Made by a program: the position numbers and the translations under genes. A stretch of DNA of 64,000 bases, from NCBI GenBank assembly GCA_963834855.1, contig CAWIDH010000007.1:1-64000 (forward strand). The letters run 5' to 3'. The notes below the pieces were generated by a model, which was given only the letters and a program-made list of their open reading frames with translations, made no database searches and was not told the DNA's origin. Shown piece by piece: positions 26,042-33,876 of this stretch. Every line of letters begins with the position of its first letter. Position 1 is the first letter of the stretch. The DNA comes from DATJKD01 sp963834855 (lineage in GTDB: Bacteria > Pseudomonadota > Gammaproteobacteria > Steroidobacterales > Steroidobacteraceae).

Positions 26042-27166
26042 ATGCAGAAGCTCGACGAACTCGCAGCGCTGATTCAGCGTGAACGCGAAGCGTTGCTGTC
26101 GCGCTGGCGGGAGCAGGTGCGGAAGCTTCCCTCGGCGCAGGGCCTGGACACGCCGACGCTGAACGACCAGGTGCCGGCCCTCCTGGACGAACTGTCCGAG
26201 GCACTTCGGAATGTCGAGGACCAGTCGATCAGTCAGGCACTGCTGGAGGGCAGTTCGCCGGCCCACGGGATGGAGCGATACCAGACCGGTTTCGACATCG
26301 TGGAGGTCGTAGCGGAATACAGCATCCTGCGTGGCTGCATACACGACCTGGCGGAAAGCCACGGCATCGCCATCGAGGGCAAGGCATTCCACATCCTGAA
26401 CCGCGTATTCGACGGAGCGATCGGCTTGGCCGTGCAGACCTTCGCCACGCAGCAGGCGCTCGAGCTGCAGCGTCGGCGCGACGAGTACCTCGCATTCGTC
26501 ACGCACGATCTGCGCACACCGCTGAACGCGATAGCGCTCGCGGCCCGGGTGCTCGATTCGTCGGCGACGTCGGGAACGATCCCGGTGTCACCGATGCTGA
26601 AAGCGTTGCAGCGAAACGTTCAGCAACTCACGACGCTCGTGGATCGCATTCTCAAGGAGAACGCCAACGTCCGAACCGAGTCCGGCGTCAAGCTGGAGCG
26701 CCGGTGGTTCGATCTCTGGCCGCTGGTAGAGGCGCTTATCCACGATCTGCATCCCGTGGCCGGTACGTCCAGTACCCAGCTGCTCAACCGGGTCCCCGAG
26801 GACCTCCGCGCGTACGCCGATGCCAGCCTGCTCAGGCGGATCTTCCAGAACCTGATCGCCAATGCGATCACGTTCACGCCGCGTGGCGAGGTCGAGATCG
26901 GCGCTCGCGAGCGAAACGGCGGAGGCGTCGAATGCTGGGTGCGCGACAACGGGGCCGGGATTCCAGCGGATCGTCTCGAGAGCGTGTTCGAAAAGCACGA
27001 AACGACGACGCCCGACGACGCCGGTACCGGTCTCGGTCTCGCGATCGTCAAGACCTTCGTCGAGGCACACGGTGGAACGGTGAGCGTAGAGAGCACGGAA
27101 GGTGTCGGCTCGACATTTCGCTTCACGCTGCCCACCGGGACGACGAAACCATATGCAGGTGAATGA
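26042..27166 (+). CDS. Soluble histidine kinase with RsbRD-type N-terminal domain
   Basis: A 374-residue cytosolic kinase. The first 140 residues (IQREREALLSRWREQVRKL, FDIVEVVAEYSILRGCIHDL) resemble the RsbT co-antagonist RsbRD N-terminal domain, a globin-like helical sensor. HisKA follows with the phospho-accepting histidine in FVTHDLRTPLNAIALAARVL, and then HATPase motifs NLIANAITF, DNGAGIPADR and GTGLGLAIVKTFVEAHGG. There is no receiver domain. It overlaps the thiolase gene by 4 bp (ATGA), so a signalling protein is translationally coupled to two lipid enzymes. A partner response regulator is not visible nearby. Confidence 0.88.
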   Translation: MQKLDELAALIQREREALLSRWREQVRKLPSAQGLDTPTLNDQVPALLDELSEALRNVEDQSISQALLEGSSPAHGMERYQTGFDIVEVVAEYSILRGCIHDLAESHGIAIEGKAFHILNRVFDGAIGLAVQTFATQQALELQRRRDEYLAFVTHDLRTPLNAIALAARVLDSSATSGTIPVSPMLKALQRNVQQLTTLVDRILKENANVRTESGVKLERRWFDLWPLVEALIHDLHPVAGTSSTQLLNRVPEDLRAYADASLLRRIFQNLIANAITFTPRGEVEIGARERNGGGVECWVRDNGAGIPADRLESVFEKHETTTPDDAGTGLGLAIVKTFVEAHGGTVSVESTEGVGSTFRFTLPTGTTKPYAGE

Positions 27167-28350
27167 ATATGACCCGTAAGACCGTCGTCGCCGGCGTAGG
27201 CATGATCCCGTTCATGAAACCGGGCGCGAGCAAGACCTACGAGCAGATGGGAGCGGAGGCGGCCCGCCTGGCGCTGGCCGACGCGGGCGTCGGCTACGAG
27301 GACATCGAGTCGGCCTATGCGGGTTTCGTCTATGGCGACTCGTGCAGCGGTCAGCGCGCGTTGTACGACGTCGGGATGACCGGGATTCCGATCGTCAACG
27401 TCAACAACAACTGCGCGACCGGCTCCACGGCCCTGTATCTGGCGCGCCAGGCCATCGAATCCGGCATGACCGAGATCGTGCTCGCGGTCGGCTTCGAGCA
27501 GATGAATCCCGGCGCGCTGGGCATCCATTTCCCCGACAAGCCTTCGCCGTTCGACCGGTTCGAGCGGCGCGCCGAGGCCCTGATCGGCAACAGTGAGGTT
27601 CCCATGGCGCTGCGGTACTTCGGCGGCGCCGGGCTTGCACACATGAAGCGCTACGGCACGCCGCTTACGTCCTTTGCCAAGGTTCGCGCCAAGGCCAGCC
27701 GCCACGCGGCGAAGAATCCGCTGGCGTTATTCCGTCGGGAGCTCACGACCGAAGAGGTCATGGCCGACCAGGTGATGTGGCCGGGCGTGATGACGCGGCT
27801 CATGGCCTGTCCGCCGACCTGCGGCGCCGCCGCTGCGGTGCTCACCAGCGAGGAGACGGCGCGCAAGCGCGGATTGGACGGCCGGGTGTGGATCGCGGCG
27901 CAGGCCATGACGACCGATCGACCCGATGCGTTCGATAGCGACGACATGCGCAACGTCGTCGGCTACACGATGGCGGAGAATGCGGCGCGACAGGTGTACG
28001 AGGCGTCCGGCATCGGACCCGAAGGCGTCGACGTCGTCGAGCTCCACGACTGCTTTGCGCACAACGAGCTGATCACCTACGAGGCGCTGGGCCTGTGCCC
28101 CGAGGGTGGCGCGCAGAAGTTCATCGACGACGGCGACAACACCTACGGCGGTCGCTACGTCACCAACCCTTCCGGTGGCCTGCTGTCGAAGGGCCATCCG
28201 CTCGGCGCCACGGGCCTCGCCCAGTGCGTCGAGCTGACGCAGCAGCTGCGTGGACAGGCCGGCCCGCGCCAGGTCGACGGGGCGCGCGTCGCGCTGCAAC
28301 ACAACTTGGGGTTAGGCGGCGCCTGCGTCATCACGATGTACCGCAACTAG
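27163..28350 (+). CDS. Thiolase of the SCP-x / lipid-transfer type
   Basis: A 395-residue thiolase superfamily protein. The nucleophilic cysteine is Cys84 in VNNNCATGSTALYLARQA, and the histidine and GHP motifs are in VELHDCFAHNELITYEALG and NPSGGLLSKGHPLGATG. These are the signatures of SCP2-type 3-ketoacyl-CoA thiolases, which act on branched or steroid side-chain acyl-CoA. It is coupled to the upstream kinase and is followed 16 bp later by an alpha-methylacyl-CoA racemase, a pairing known from steroid side-chain and branched fatty acid oxidation. No separate SCP2 carrier domain is fused to it. Confidence 0.92.
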   Translation: MNMTRKTVVAGVGMIPFMKPGASKTYEQMGAEAARLALADAGVGYEDIESAYAGFVYGDSCSGQRALYDVGMTGIPIVNVNNNCATGSTALYLARQAIESGMTEIVLAVGFEQMNPGALGIHFPDKPSPFDRFERRAEALIGNSEVPMALRYFGGAGLAHMKRYGTPLTSFAKVRAKASRHAAKNPLALFRRELTTEEVMADQVMWPGVMTRLMACPPTCGAAAAVLTSEETARKRGLDGRVWIAAQAMTTDRPDAFDSDDMRNVVGYTMAENAARQVYEASGIGPEGVDVVELHDCFAHNELITYEALGLCPEGGAQKFIDDGDNTYGGRYVTNPSGGLLSKGHPLGATGLAQCVELTQQLRGQAGPRQVDGARVALQHNLGLGGACVITMYRN

Positions 28351-28365
28351 GGACGGGGGGCCGGA

Positions 28366-29550
28366 ATGTACGCCGATCGCGCCGGTCCTCTCGCCGGGCT
28401 GCGCGTCCTCGAGATAGCGGGCATCGGGCCGGCGCCGTTCTGCGGCATGCTGCTCGCTGATCTCGGCGCCGACGTCGTGCTGGCGGATCGTCTCGAGCCG
28501 AACGATCAGAACATCGATGTCGGCCCGGCCCAGATCACGAACCGTGGCAAGCGATCGATCGCGGTCGATCTCAAGTCGCCGCAGGACGTCGAGACGGTCC
28601 TGGCCCTCGTCGAGAATTGCGACGCGCTGATCGAGGGCATGCGTCCGGGCGTGATGGAGCGCCTCGGTCTGGGTCCCGATGTCTGCCTCGAACGCAATCC
28701 GCGGCTGGTCTACGGACGCATGACGGGCTGGGGTCAGCACGGTCCGCTCGCACACGCGGCCGGCCACGATCTCAACTACATCGCGCTCAGCGGGGCGCTG
28801 TGGTATGCGGGCCAGCCCGGCGAACCCCCGATGACGCCGCCGACCATCGTCGGCGACATTGGCGGTGGCGCGCTTTACCTTGCGGTCGGTGTGCTGGCCG
28901 GCGTGATGAGCGCGCGCGCCACCGGGCGTGGGCAGGTCGTGGACGCGGCGATCGTCGATGGCAGCGCGCACATGATGAACCTGCTCCTCGGCCTCAAGGC
29001 CGCCGGGCAGTTCGTCTCCGAGCGCGGCGCGAGCATCCTCGACGGACCGCACTGGTACTCCACCTATCGTTGCGCGGACGGCGGCTTCATCTCGGTGGGT
29101 TCGCTCGAACCGAAATTCTATCGGCTGCTGCTCACCAAGCTCCGCCTCGATGCGGACCCTGCGTACGCACAGCCCCATGACAAGCGTACATGGCCCGAGC
29201 TGAAGCAGCGTTTCGCGGAGCTCTTCGCTGCGCGCACGCGTGACGAATGGTGCGCGCTGCTCGAAGGGACGGACGCGTGCTTCGCGCCCGTCCTGGACCT
29301 GGACGAGGCCGCCCGGCATCCGCACATGGCGGCGCGCGGCGTCTACTCGGCCCCGGACGGCGTGCTGCAGGCCAACCCGGCGCCACGTTTCTCCGGCACG
29401 CCGACGGGTGCGCCGGGCGCGATTCCGCATCGCGGCGCGGACGCTGCAGCGGTGCTGCAGGAGTGGGCCGGAAGCCGTTCAGGTTCACGCGCGGAATCCA
29501 GCGCGGAAGGAGTCAAACTGGGTGCCGACGAACCCGACCGGACAATTTGA
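28366..29550 (+). CDS. Alpha-methylacyl-CoA racemase / CaiB-BaiF family protein
   Basis: A 394-residue class III CoA-transferase fold protein. Both catalytic residues of alpha-methylacyl-CoA racemases appear conserved: the histidine in AGHDLNYIALSGAL and the aspartate in TIVGDIGGGALYLAVGVLAG. That favours racemisation of 2-methyl-branched acyl-CoA esters over CoA transfer. The N-terminal AGLRVLEIAGIGPAPFCGMLLADLGADV is the family opening. With the SCP-x thiolase just upstream, it would convert the R to the S form so that beta-oxidation of a branched side chain can proceed (inference). The C-terminal forty residues are polar and lack family similarity. Confidence 0.9.
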   Translation: MYADRAGPLAGLRVLEIAGIGPAPFCGMLLADLGADVVLADRLEPNDQNIDVGPAQITNRGKRSIAVDLKSPQDVETVLALVENCDALIEGMRPGVMERLGLGPDVCLERNPRLVYGRMTGWGQHGPLAHAAGHDLNYIALSGALWYAGQPGEPPMTPPTIVGDIGGGALYLAVGVLAGVMSARATGRGQVVDAAIVDGSAHMMNLLLGLKAAGQFVSERGASILDGPHWYSTYRCADGGFISVGSLEPKFYRLLLTKLRLDADPAYAQPHDKRTWPELKQRFAELFAARTRDEWCALLEGTDACFAPVLDLDEAARHPHMAARGVYSAPDGVLQANPAPRFSGTPTGAPGAIPHRGADAAAVLQEWAGSRSGSRAESSAEGVKLGADEPDRTI

Positions 29551-29617
29551 AGTGCTCTTCCGCTTCTACGGCCCCGGGTGGCGCGGCAGTGACGGGGGCA
29601 TGCCTGCATGGCGACGA

Positions 29618-30439
29618 TCAGAACACCTCGTCGATGTACTTGAATTGATGATCCGGCTCCCGGTAGTCACCACGCTTCTGACGCTTGGGCAGCTTTACCT
29701 TTTTTCGAGGCAGCTTCTTGTACGGGATCCTGCTCAGAAGATCGGTGATGATGTTGAGCCGGCCGCGCCGTGTGTCATCGGTGCGGGCCACGTGCCACGG
29801 GGCAAAATCCGTGTCCGTCGCCGCGAACATGTCGTCGCGAGCGCGCGAATAGTCGTACCAGCGGCTGTATGACTTGAGATCCATCGGCGAGAGCTTCCAG
29901 GTCTTGCGGCCGTCGTCGATGCGTGCCTCGAGCCGTCGCGTCTGCTCCTCCGGGCTCACCTCGAGCCAGTACTTGATCAGGATGATCCCGGATTCGATCA
30001 TGACTTTCTCGACCCGCGGCACTACGTCCAGAAACTGCCGGACGTGCTTTTTGTCGCAGAACCCCATCACGCGCTCGACGCCGGCGCGGTTGTACCAGCT
30101 GCGATCGAAGATGACGACTTCGCCCGCTGCCGGGAAGTGTCTCATGTAGCGCTGCACGTACATCTGGCTCTTCTCGCGCTCGGTAGGCGCCGGCAGCGCG
30201 ACCACCCGGAACACGCGCGGACTCACGCGCTCGGTGATGGCCTTGATCGTGCCGCCCTTTCCCGCGCCATCGCGCCCTTCGAACACGATGCAGACCTTGA
30301 GACCCTTGGCGACGACCCATTGCTGGAGCTTCACCAGTTCGACGTGCAGACGCTCGAGCTCCTTCTCGTAAACCTTGCGCCCGAGCTTCTCGGATTTTTC
30401 GGAGTCGGATTCGTCGCGCGCTTTCTTTCTGGAACTCAT
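29618..30439 (-). CDS. ppk2: Polyphosphate kinase 2 (class I)
   Basis: It transfers phosphate between polyphosphate and nucleoside diphosphates, usually making GTP or ATP. The 273-residue protein has Walker A (FEGRDGAGKGGTIKAI), Walker B (VIFDRSWYNRAGVERVMGF) and the lid region with EARIDDGRKTWKLSPMD. One domain of this length marks the class I enzymes. It lies 81 bp downstream of the SulP transporter gene on the same strand. The lysine-rich ends (MSSRKKARDESDSEKSEK and KLPRKKVKLPKRQKRGD) may bind polyphosphate. Confidence 0.95.
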   Translation of the reverse strand: MSSRKKARDESDSEKSEKLGRKVYEKELERLHVELVKLQQWVVAKGLKVCIVFEGRDGAGKGGTIKAITERVSPRVFRVVALPAPTEREKSQMYVQRYMRHFPAAGEVVIFDRSWYNRAGVERVMGFCDKKHVRQFLDVVPRVEKVMIESGIILIKYWLEVSPEEQTRRLEARIDDGRKTWKLSPMDLKSYSRWYDYSRARDDMFAATDTDFAPWHVARTDDTRRGRLNIITDLLSRIPYKKLPRKKVKLPKRQKRGDYREPDHQFKYIDEVF

Positions 30440-30520
30440 GCTCGCTCTCCTCTGGTCGCGCGTGCCGGCATCTCTCGACGTGTTACCGGCATGGACAATG
30501 ACGGCTGCCGTCAGCCCATC

Positions 30521-32197
30521 TTAGCGCGCCGGCTGTCCCTGCAGCTCTTGGTATCTACGTACGGCGATCTCGAGATCGAACAGCAGACGGTCGGTGCCGA
30601 GCGTCGCACCCAGCGTTGAGCGCTGAACGCATGCGAGCACCTCAGGGTGGAGACCGACGAGCCAGAGCTGCACGCCTGCTTCCCGTTGTCGCTTTTCCGC
30701 CTCTGTCAGCATCTTGAGCGCCGAGTACTCGAGGTCGAAGACGCCGCTGAGATCGAGCGCGACGACCCTCGGATTTGCCTCGGCGATCAGCGGTCGGATC
30801 TTCTCGGCGACCCGCTCGGCGTTGAGAAAGAACAGGCGTCCGCCCGGTCGCAGCAACAGCAGCCCGGGGAACGATTCGTCCTCGGGATGATCGCTCGAGC
30901 GCGGCCGGTACACGTTCGTTCCCGGTTTGCGGCGGAGCACGTACAGGGGCGGGTTCGCCGTCTGTTGAGCGAGCGCCACGATGGAAACGATGATTGCAAC
31001 GAGGATGCCTTTCAACGTGCCGAGCAGTATCACCCCCAGCAATGCCGCGACGGCCCAGATGAACTCCGTTCTGCGGATGCTCAGGATCGTGCGGAAGTCG
31101 GCCGGCTTGATCAGGCCGACGGAATAGACGATGACGATGCTCGCGAGCACCGCGTGCGGCATGAGGCCGAGAACCGGTGACAGCAGGACCATCGTCAGCA
31201 GCGACATCGACGCAGTGACCAGGGCTGCGATCTGCGTGCGTGCGCCCGTCATCCGGTTGACCGCCGTCTGGGACGTTCCGCCACCGCCTGGCATTGACCC
31301 GAAGAATGCGCCGGCCGCATTTGCCATGCCGGTCGCGAACAGCTCCGCGTTCGGCCGCGGCGGCGGCTCGTCGGCGCGCGCGAACGCGCGCCCGGCCGCA
31401 GCCGTTTCCGTGAAGCTCATCAGCGCCATGGCGAGCGCGGCCGGCCAGAGCTGCCCCACGAGGCTCAGATCGGGGATGGCAGGCGCGGGGACTCCCGTCG
31501 GAATCGCCCCGACCAGTTCGATTCCATGCTTGTCCCATCCCAGAAAGGCGACGCCAGCGATCGCAACCGCCACGGCAATCAGGGGTGCCGGCCAGCGCGG
31601 TCTGAACTTCTCTATGGCAGCCAGGCCGGCGATGGTCAGCGCGCCCAGCACGAAGGTTGGAATCGAAAGGTGCGACAAGCCCGCCACAATCTCCTGCAGG
31701 TTGTGCAGAAAGCCGCCCTTGGCAAAGTGGATGCCGAGAATCTTGGGGAGCTGATCGATCACGATTACGATGCCGATACCGGCCTTGAACCCGACCAGCA
31801 CCGGTTCCGAAATGAAATTGGCGAGGAAACCCAGGCGCAGCAACGACGCCGCGACGAGAAACACTCCGACGAGCAGGGTGAGGACGGCAGTGACCTGCAG
31901 TAACGCAGCCGGGTCTCCGTTGGGCACGGCCTCGCCCAGAGCAGCGCCAGTCAGAATCGCAAGAGTCGTCGTCGTGCTGACACTGAGCGGCCGCGACGTG
32001 CCGAGCACGGCGTAGACGATCATCGGGATGAAGGCGGTGTAGAGTCCGACCTGGAGCGGCAGCCCGGCAATCGTTGCGTAACCCATCGCCTTCGGAATCA
32101 CCACCGCGGCCGTAGTGAGCCCGGCGACGACATCGGGCCGCACGGTCTGCAGGCGCACACCCGGCAGCCATTCGAGCAATGGCAGTAGTACTTTCAT
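30521..32197 (-). CDS. SulP-family anion transporter with STAS domain
   Basis: A 558-residue inner-membrane transporter. The SulP signature regions are seen: PDVVAGLTTAAVVIPKAMGYATIAGLP, GTSRPLSVSTTTTLAILTGAAL, and the long transmembrane core up to about residue 400. The last 110 residues are a STAS domain (LLLRPGGRLFFLNAERVAEKI, VVALDLSGVFDLEYSALKML). Substrates in this family are sulfate, bicarbonate or organic anions, and none can be chosen here, though sulfatases further downstream in the window would release sulfate. A broken porin gene lies upstream on the same strand. Confidence 0.92.
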   Translation of the reverse strand: MKVLLPLLEWLPGVRLQTVRPDVVAGLTTAAVVIPKAMGYATIAGLPLQVGLYTAFIPMIVYAVLGTSRPLSVSTTTTLAILTGAALGEAVPNGDPAALLQVTAVLTLLVGVFLVAASLLRLGFLANFISEPVLVGFKAGIGIVIVIDQLPKILGIHFAKGGFLHNLQEIVAGLSHLSIPTFVLGALTIAGLAAIEKFRPRWPAPLIAVAVAIAGVAFLGWDKHGIELVGAIPTGVPAPAIPDLSLVGQLWPAALAMALMSFTETAAAGRAFARADEPPPRPNAELFATGMANAAGAFFGSMPGGGGTSQTAVNRMTGARTQIAALVTASMSLLTMVLLSPVLGLMPHAVLASIVIVYSVGLIKPADFRTILSIRRTEFIWAVAALLGVILLGTLKGILVAIIVSIVALAQQTANPPLYVLRRKPGTNVYRPRSSDHPEDESFPGLLLLRPGGRLFFLNAERVAEKIRPLIAEANPRVVALDLSGVFDLEYSALKMLTEAEKRQREAGVQLWLVGLHPEVLACVQRSTLGATLGTDRLLFDLEIAVRRYQELQGQPAR

Positions 32198-32307
32198 TTT
32201 TCTTCAGTGTACGGAAAGAGCGTGCGATCCGCTCGACAATATGCGGACGCAATAGTGTGTCGCACCTTGGTGAGAGCCACGACGGCCGGACCCTCGACGA
32301 CTACGGG

Positions 32308-32868
32308 TCAGAACGTCATGTTGAAGTCCACCTGCCAGCGGTCGTAATCGGTCTCGCTGCCGACGTCGACGTTGTAACGGGTGTCGTAGTAGCTGACGTT
32401 CATGACCAGGCTCTTCATCGGCATCCATGACAGCCGGTACAACTGGCCCGTGTTGTCCGTCAGGCCTCCGCCGAAATCCGAATCGATCCACTGGCCGAAA
32501 AGAGCGTCCTTTTCGACGACCTGCGTCAGGACGCCACCTTCCCAGCGTCCCGCCGCATTCGCTCTCCCGACCACAAAGCCGAGACTATGCGCGGTGTCGA
32601 GCCCGTTGTCGGCCGCGAAGTTGTGAGCGTAGTCGGCGAAAAGTTGCACCGGCAAGCGACCGACCTCAAATGTCGCGTCGGCGAACAACTGACCGATGTC
32701 GTAATCGTAAAGATATAGGGCGCTGTCGCCGGAACCCGCAACACTGTTGCCAAATTCGTTGACGAGGCCACTCGCGAATTCGGGGGAGCAGATCATGCAC
32801 CAGCACGCGATCGCCGGGGCGTCGATGCCGCTCAATCGAAGATTTCCGCCCGCGCCTCTACCGCCCAC
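32308..32868 (-). pseudogene. C-terminal fragment of a putative porin
   Basis: From about residue 30 the reading frame resembles the last part of putative porins (PF16930 type): DYDIGQLFADATFEVGRL, VQLFADYAHNFAADNGLD, FVVGRANAAGRWEGGVL, DSDFGGGLTDNTGQLYRL, ending with the barrel-type terminal phenylalanine (VDFNMTF). Family members have 400 or more residues and a signal peptide; here the first 250 or so are absent and the residues before LVNEFGNS have no barrel character. I read it as a 5-prime truncated gene. Whether the sequence at the break is a rearrangement point cannot be told. Confidence 0.7.
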
Positions 32869-33161
32869 GCGCGGAGATTCTCGAGGTCGCTGGAAATCTC
32901 CCGAGGCGCGGCCCGAAAGCTAATGCATAACTCAAGTCGTTCGGCAGCTGGTGAGGCCGCGGTCGCCTCGCGCCAGGCGATCTCGCATCCGCAGACAGCC
33001 ATCGCTTGATTTGCTGATCGGAGGGCGTCTGATTGCCCACCTCACGAGGAGGAGTTGCGCTTCGAGTATCGGCGGCCGTGGGAGCACGACGCGCCCGCGG
33101 CCCGGACTGTGAGCTACACGGTCAACGTGAGGTGACGGTGTGCGCCGGGGGCGAACCGTAA
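32869..33161. other. Relic region without intact gene
   Basis: This stretch between the porin fragment and the ParE-like gene has no complete reading frame with coding character. Its right half contains the tail of a peptidase-inhibitor-like gene on the plus strand. The left half shows nothing recognisable. Confidence 0.5.
33010..33135 (+). pseudogene. C-terminal tail of an I42-like (chagasin-type) peptidase inhibitor
   Basis: The plus strand reads EEELRFEYRRPWEHDAPAAR then TVSYTVNVR and a stop at 33133-33135. The order aromatic-x-RPWE, an acidic stretch, then a beta-strand ending in V-x-V is the end of inhibitor I42/chagasin domains. A stop codon lies in frame at the left end, so only about forty codons remain. 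Confidence 0.5.
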
Positions 33162-33491
33162 TCAGCCGCCGAGAAGGCGGCGCGACAGCAGGGTCTGCAT
33201 GTCGCGCCGGCCGTCGACGATGAGATAGACCACGACTTGCCCGCCAAAGACTCGATAGATGATCCGGTAGGGCTTGAAGAACACTTGGCGATACTCCTGG
33301 ATTCCCAGAGAGCGAAGCTCTTTCGGCTGAGAGCCCCGCTCCGGGGACATCGCCAGTTTCCCGGTTACCTCGACTAACCGGTCGAGCACATGATCAGCGT
33401 TCTTCGGCGAGTCGAACGTTGCAATATAGGAATGGATATCCTCGAGGTCCTGCTCCGCGCCTTCCGTGAGAAAGACCTCGAAGCGCATCAA
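33162..33491 (-). CDS. ParE/RelE-family toxin
   Basis: A 109-residue toxin of the RelE/ParE fold: FLTEGAEQDLEDIHSYIATFD, DRLVEVTGKLAMSPERGSQP, and QVFFKPYRIIYRVFGGQVVVYLIVDGRRDMQTLL are all typical. ParE members poison gyrase and RelE members cut ribosome-bound mRNA; the long arginine-containing end with DGRRDMQ suggests the ParE-like group. Its start overlaps the end of the antitoxin gene by 4 bp (ATGA), the usual arrangement for antitoxin-first pairs. Confidence 0.9.
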   Translation of the reverse strand: MMRFEVFLTEGAEQDLEDIHSYIATFDSPKNADHVLDRLVEVTGKLAMSPERGSQPKELRSLGIQEYRQVFFKPYRIIYRVFGGQVVVYLIVDGRRDMQTLLSRRLLGG

Positions 33492-33763
33492 TCCGCGGCC
33501 TTCCGGGCGCGTAGCCGAGCCACGACGTCGGCAACCGGCTTCAATCTGCCCTGAGCGATCTGCTGATTACCGAGCGCCAGGATCTTCAGCAGCGCCAGCG
33601 TTTCCTGGGTCTCCTCGTAGGAGGCTACATCCTGGATCACCGCCCTGGCTTCACCGTTCTGCGTGATGACGAGCGGCTTGCGTTGCTCCGCCAGCTCCCG
33701 GAGAACCTCCGCGGCATTTGCCTTCAGATAGCTGATGGGCTTGATCTGGGTCGAATAGCGCAC
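33488..33763 (-). CDS. Phd/YefM-family antitoxin
   Basis: A 91-residue antitoxin. The Phd/YefM N-terminal DNA-binding part is clear (IKPISYLKANAAEVLRELAE, KPLVITQNGEARAVIQDVAS), and the C-terminal region (LALLKILALGNQQIAQGRL) would wrap the toxin. It comes first in the operon and represses it, alone or with the toxin. A palindrome overlapping the expected minus-10 lies 27-40 bp upstream. A toxin-antitoxin pair next to gene relics is consistent with an accessory insertion, but no ends of such an element were found. Confidence 0.9.
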   Translation of the reverse strand: MRYSTQIKPISYLKANAAEVLRELAEQRKPLVITQNGEARAVIQDVASYEETQETLALLKILALGNQQIAQGRLKPVADVVARLRARKAAD

Positions 33764-33787
33764 GGGCGTGCTCCTGAGAATACCAGC

Positions 33788-33816
33788 AGGACTGAATATA
33801 GTCTCTTAAAAGTCCT
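33788..33816 (-). promoter_or_regulatory. Operator and promoter of the Phd/ParE pair
   Basis: AGGACT (33788-33793) and AGTCCT (33811-33816) form an outer inverted repeat, and GACT-gaatat-AGTC (33790-33803) an inner one. On the minus strand the inner repeat contains TATATT, a good minus-10 box, so a repressor bound here would block the polymerase. This fits the self-repression known for Phd-type antitoxins. Confidence 0.45.
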
Positions 33817-33876
33817 CCAGCAAGGATCGAAGCTTCCGAACCGGGATCCGGTAAGCCAGAAGGAAGTGCGCGATGA

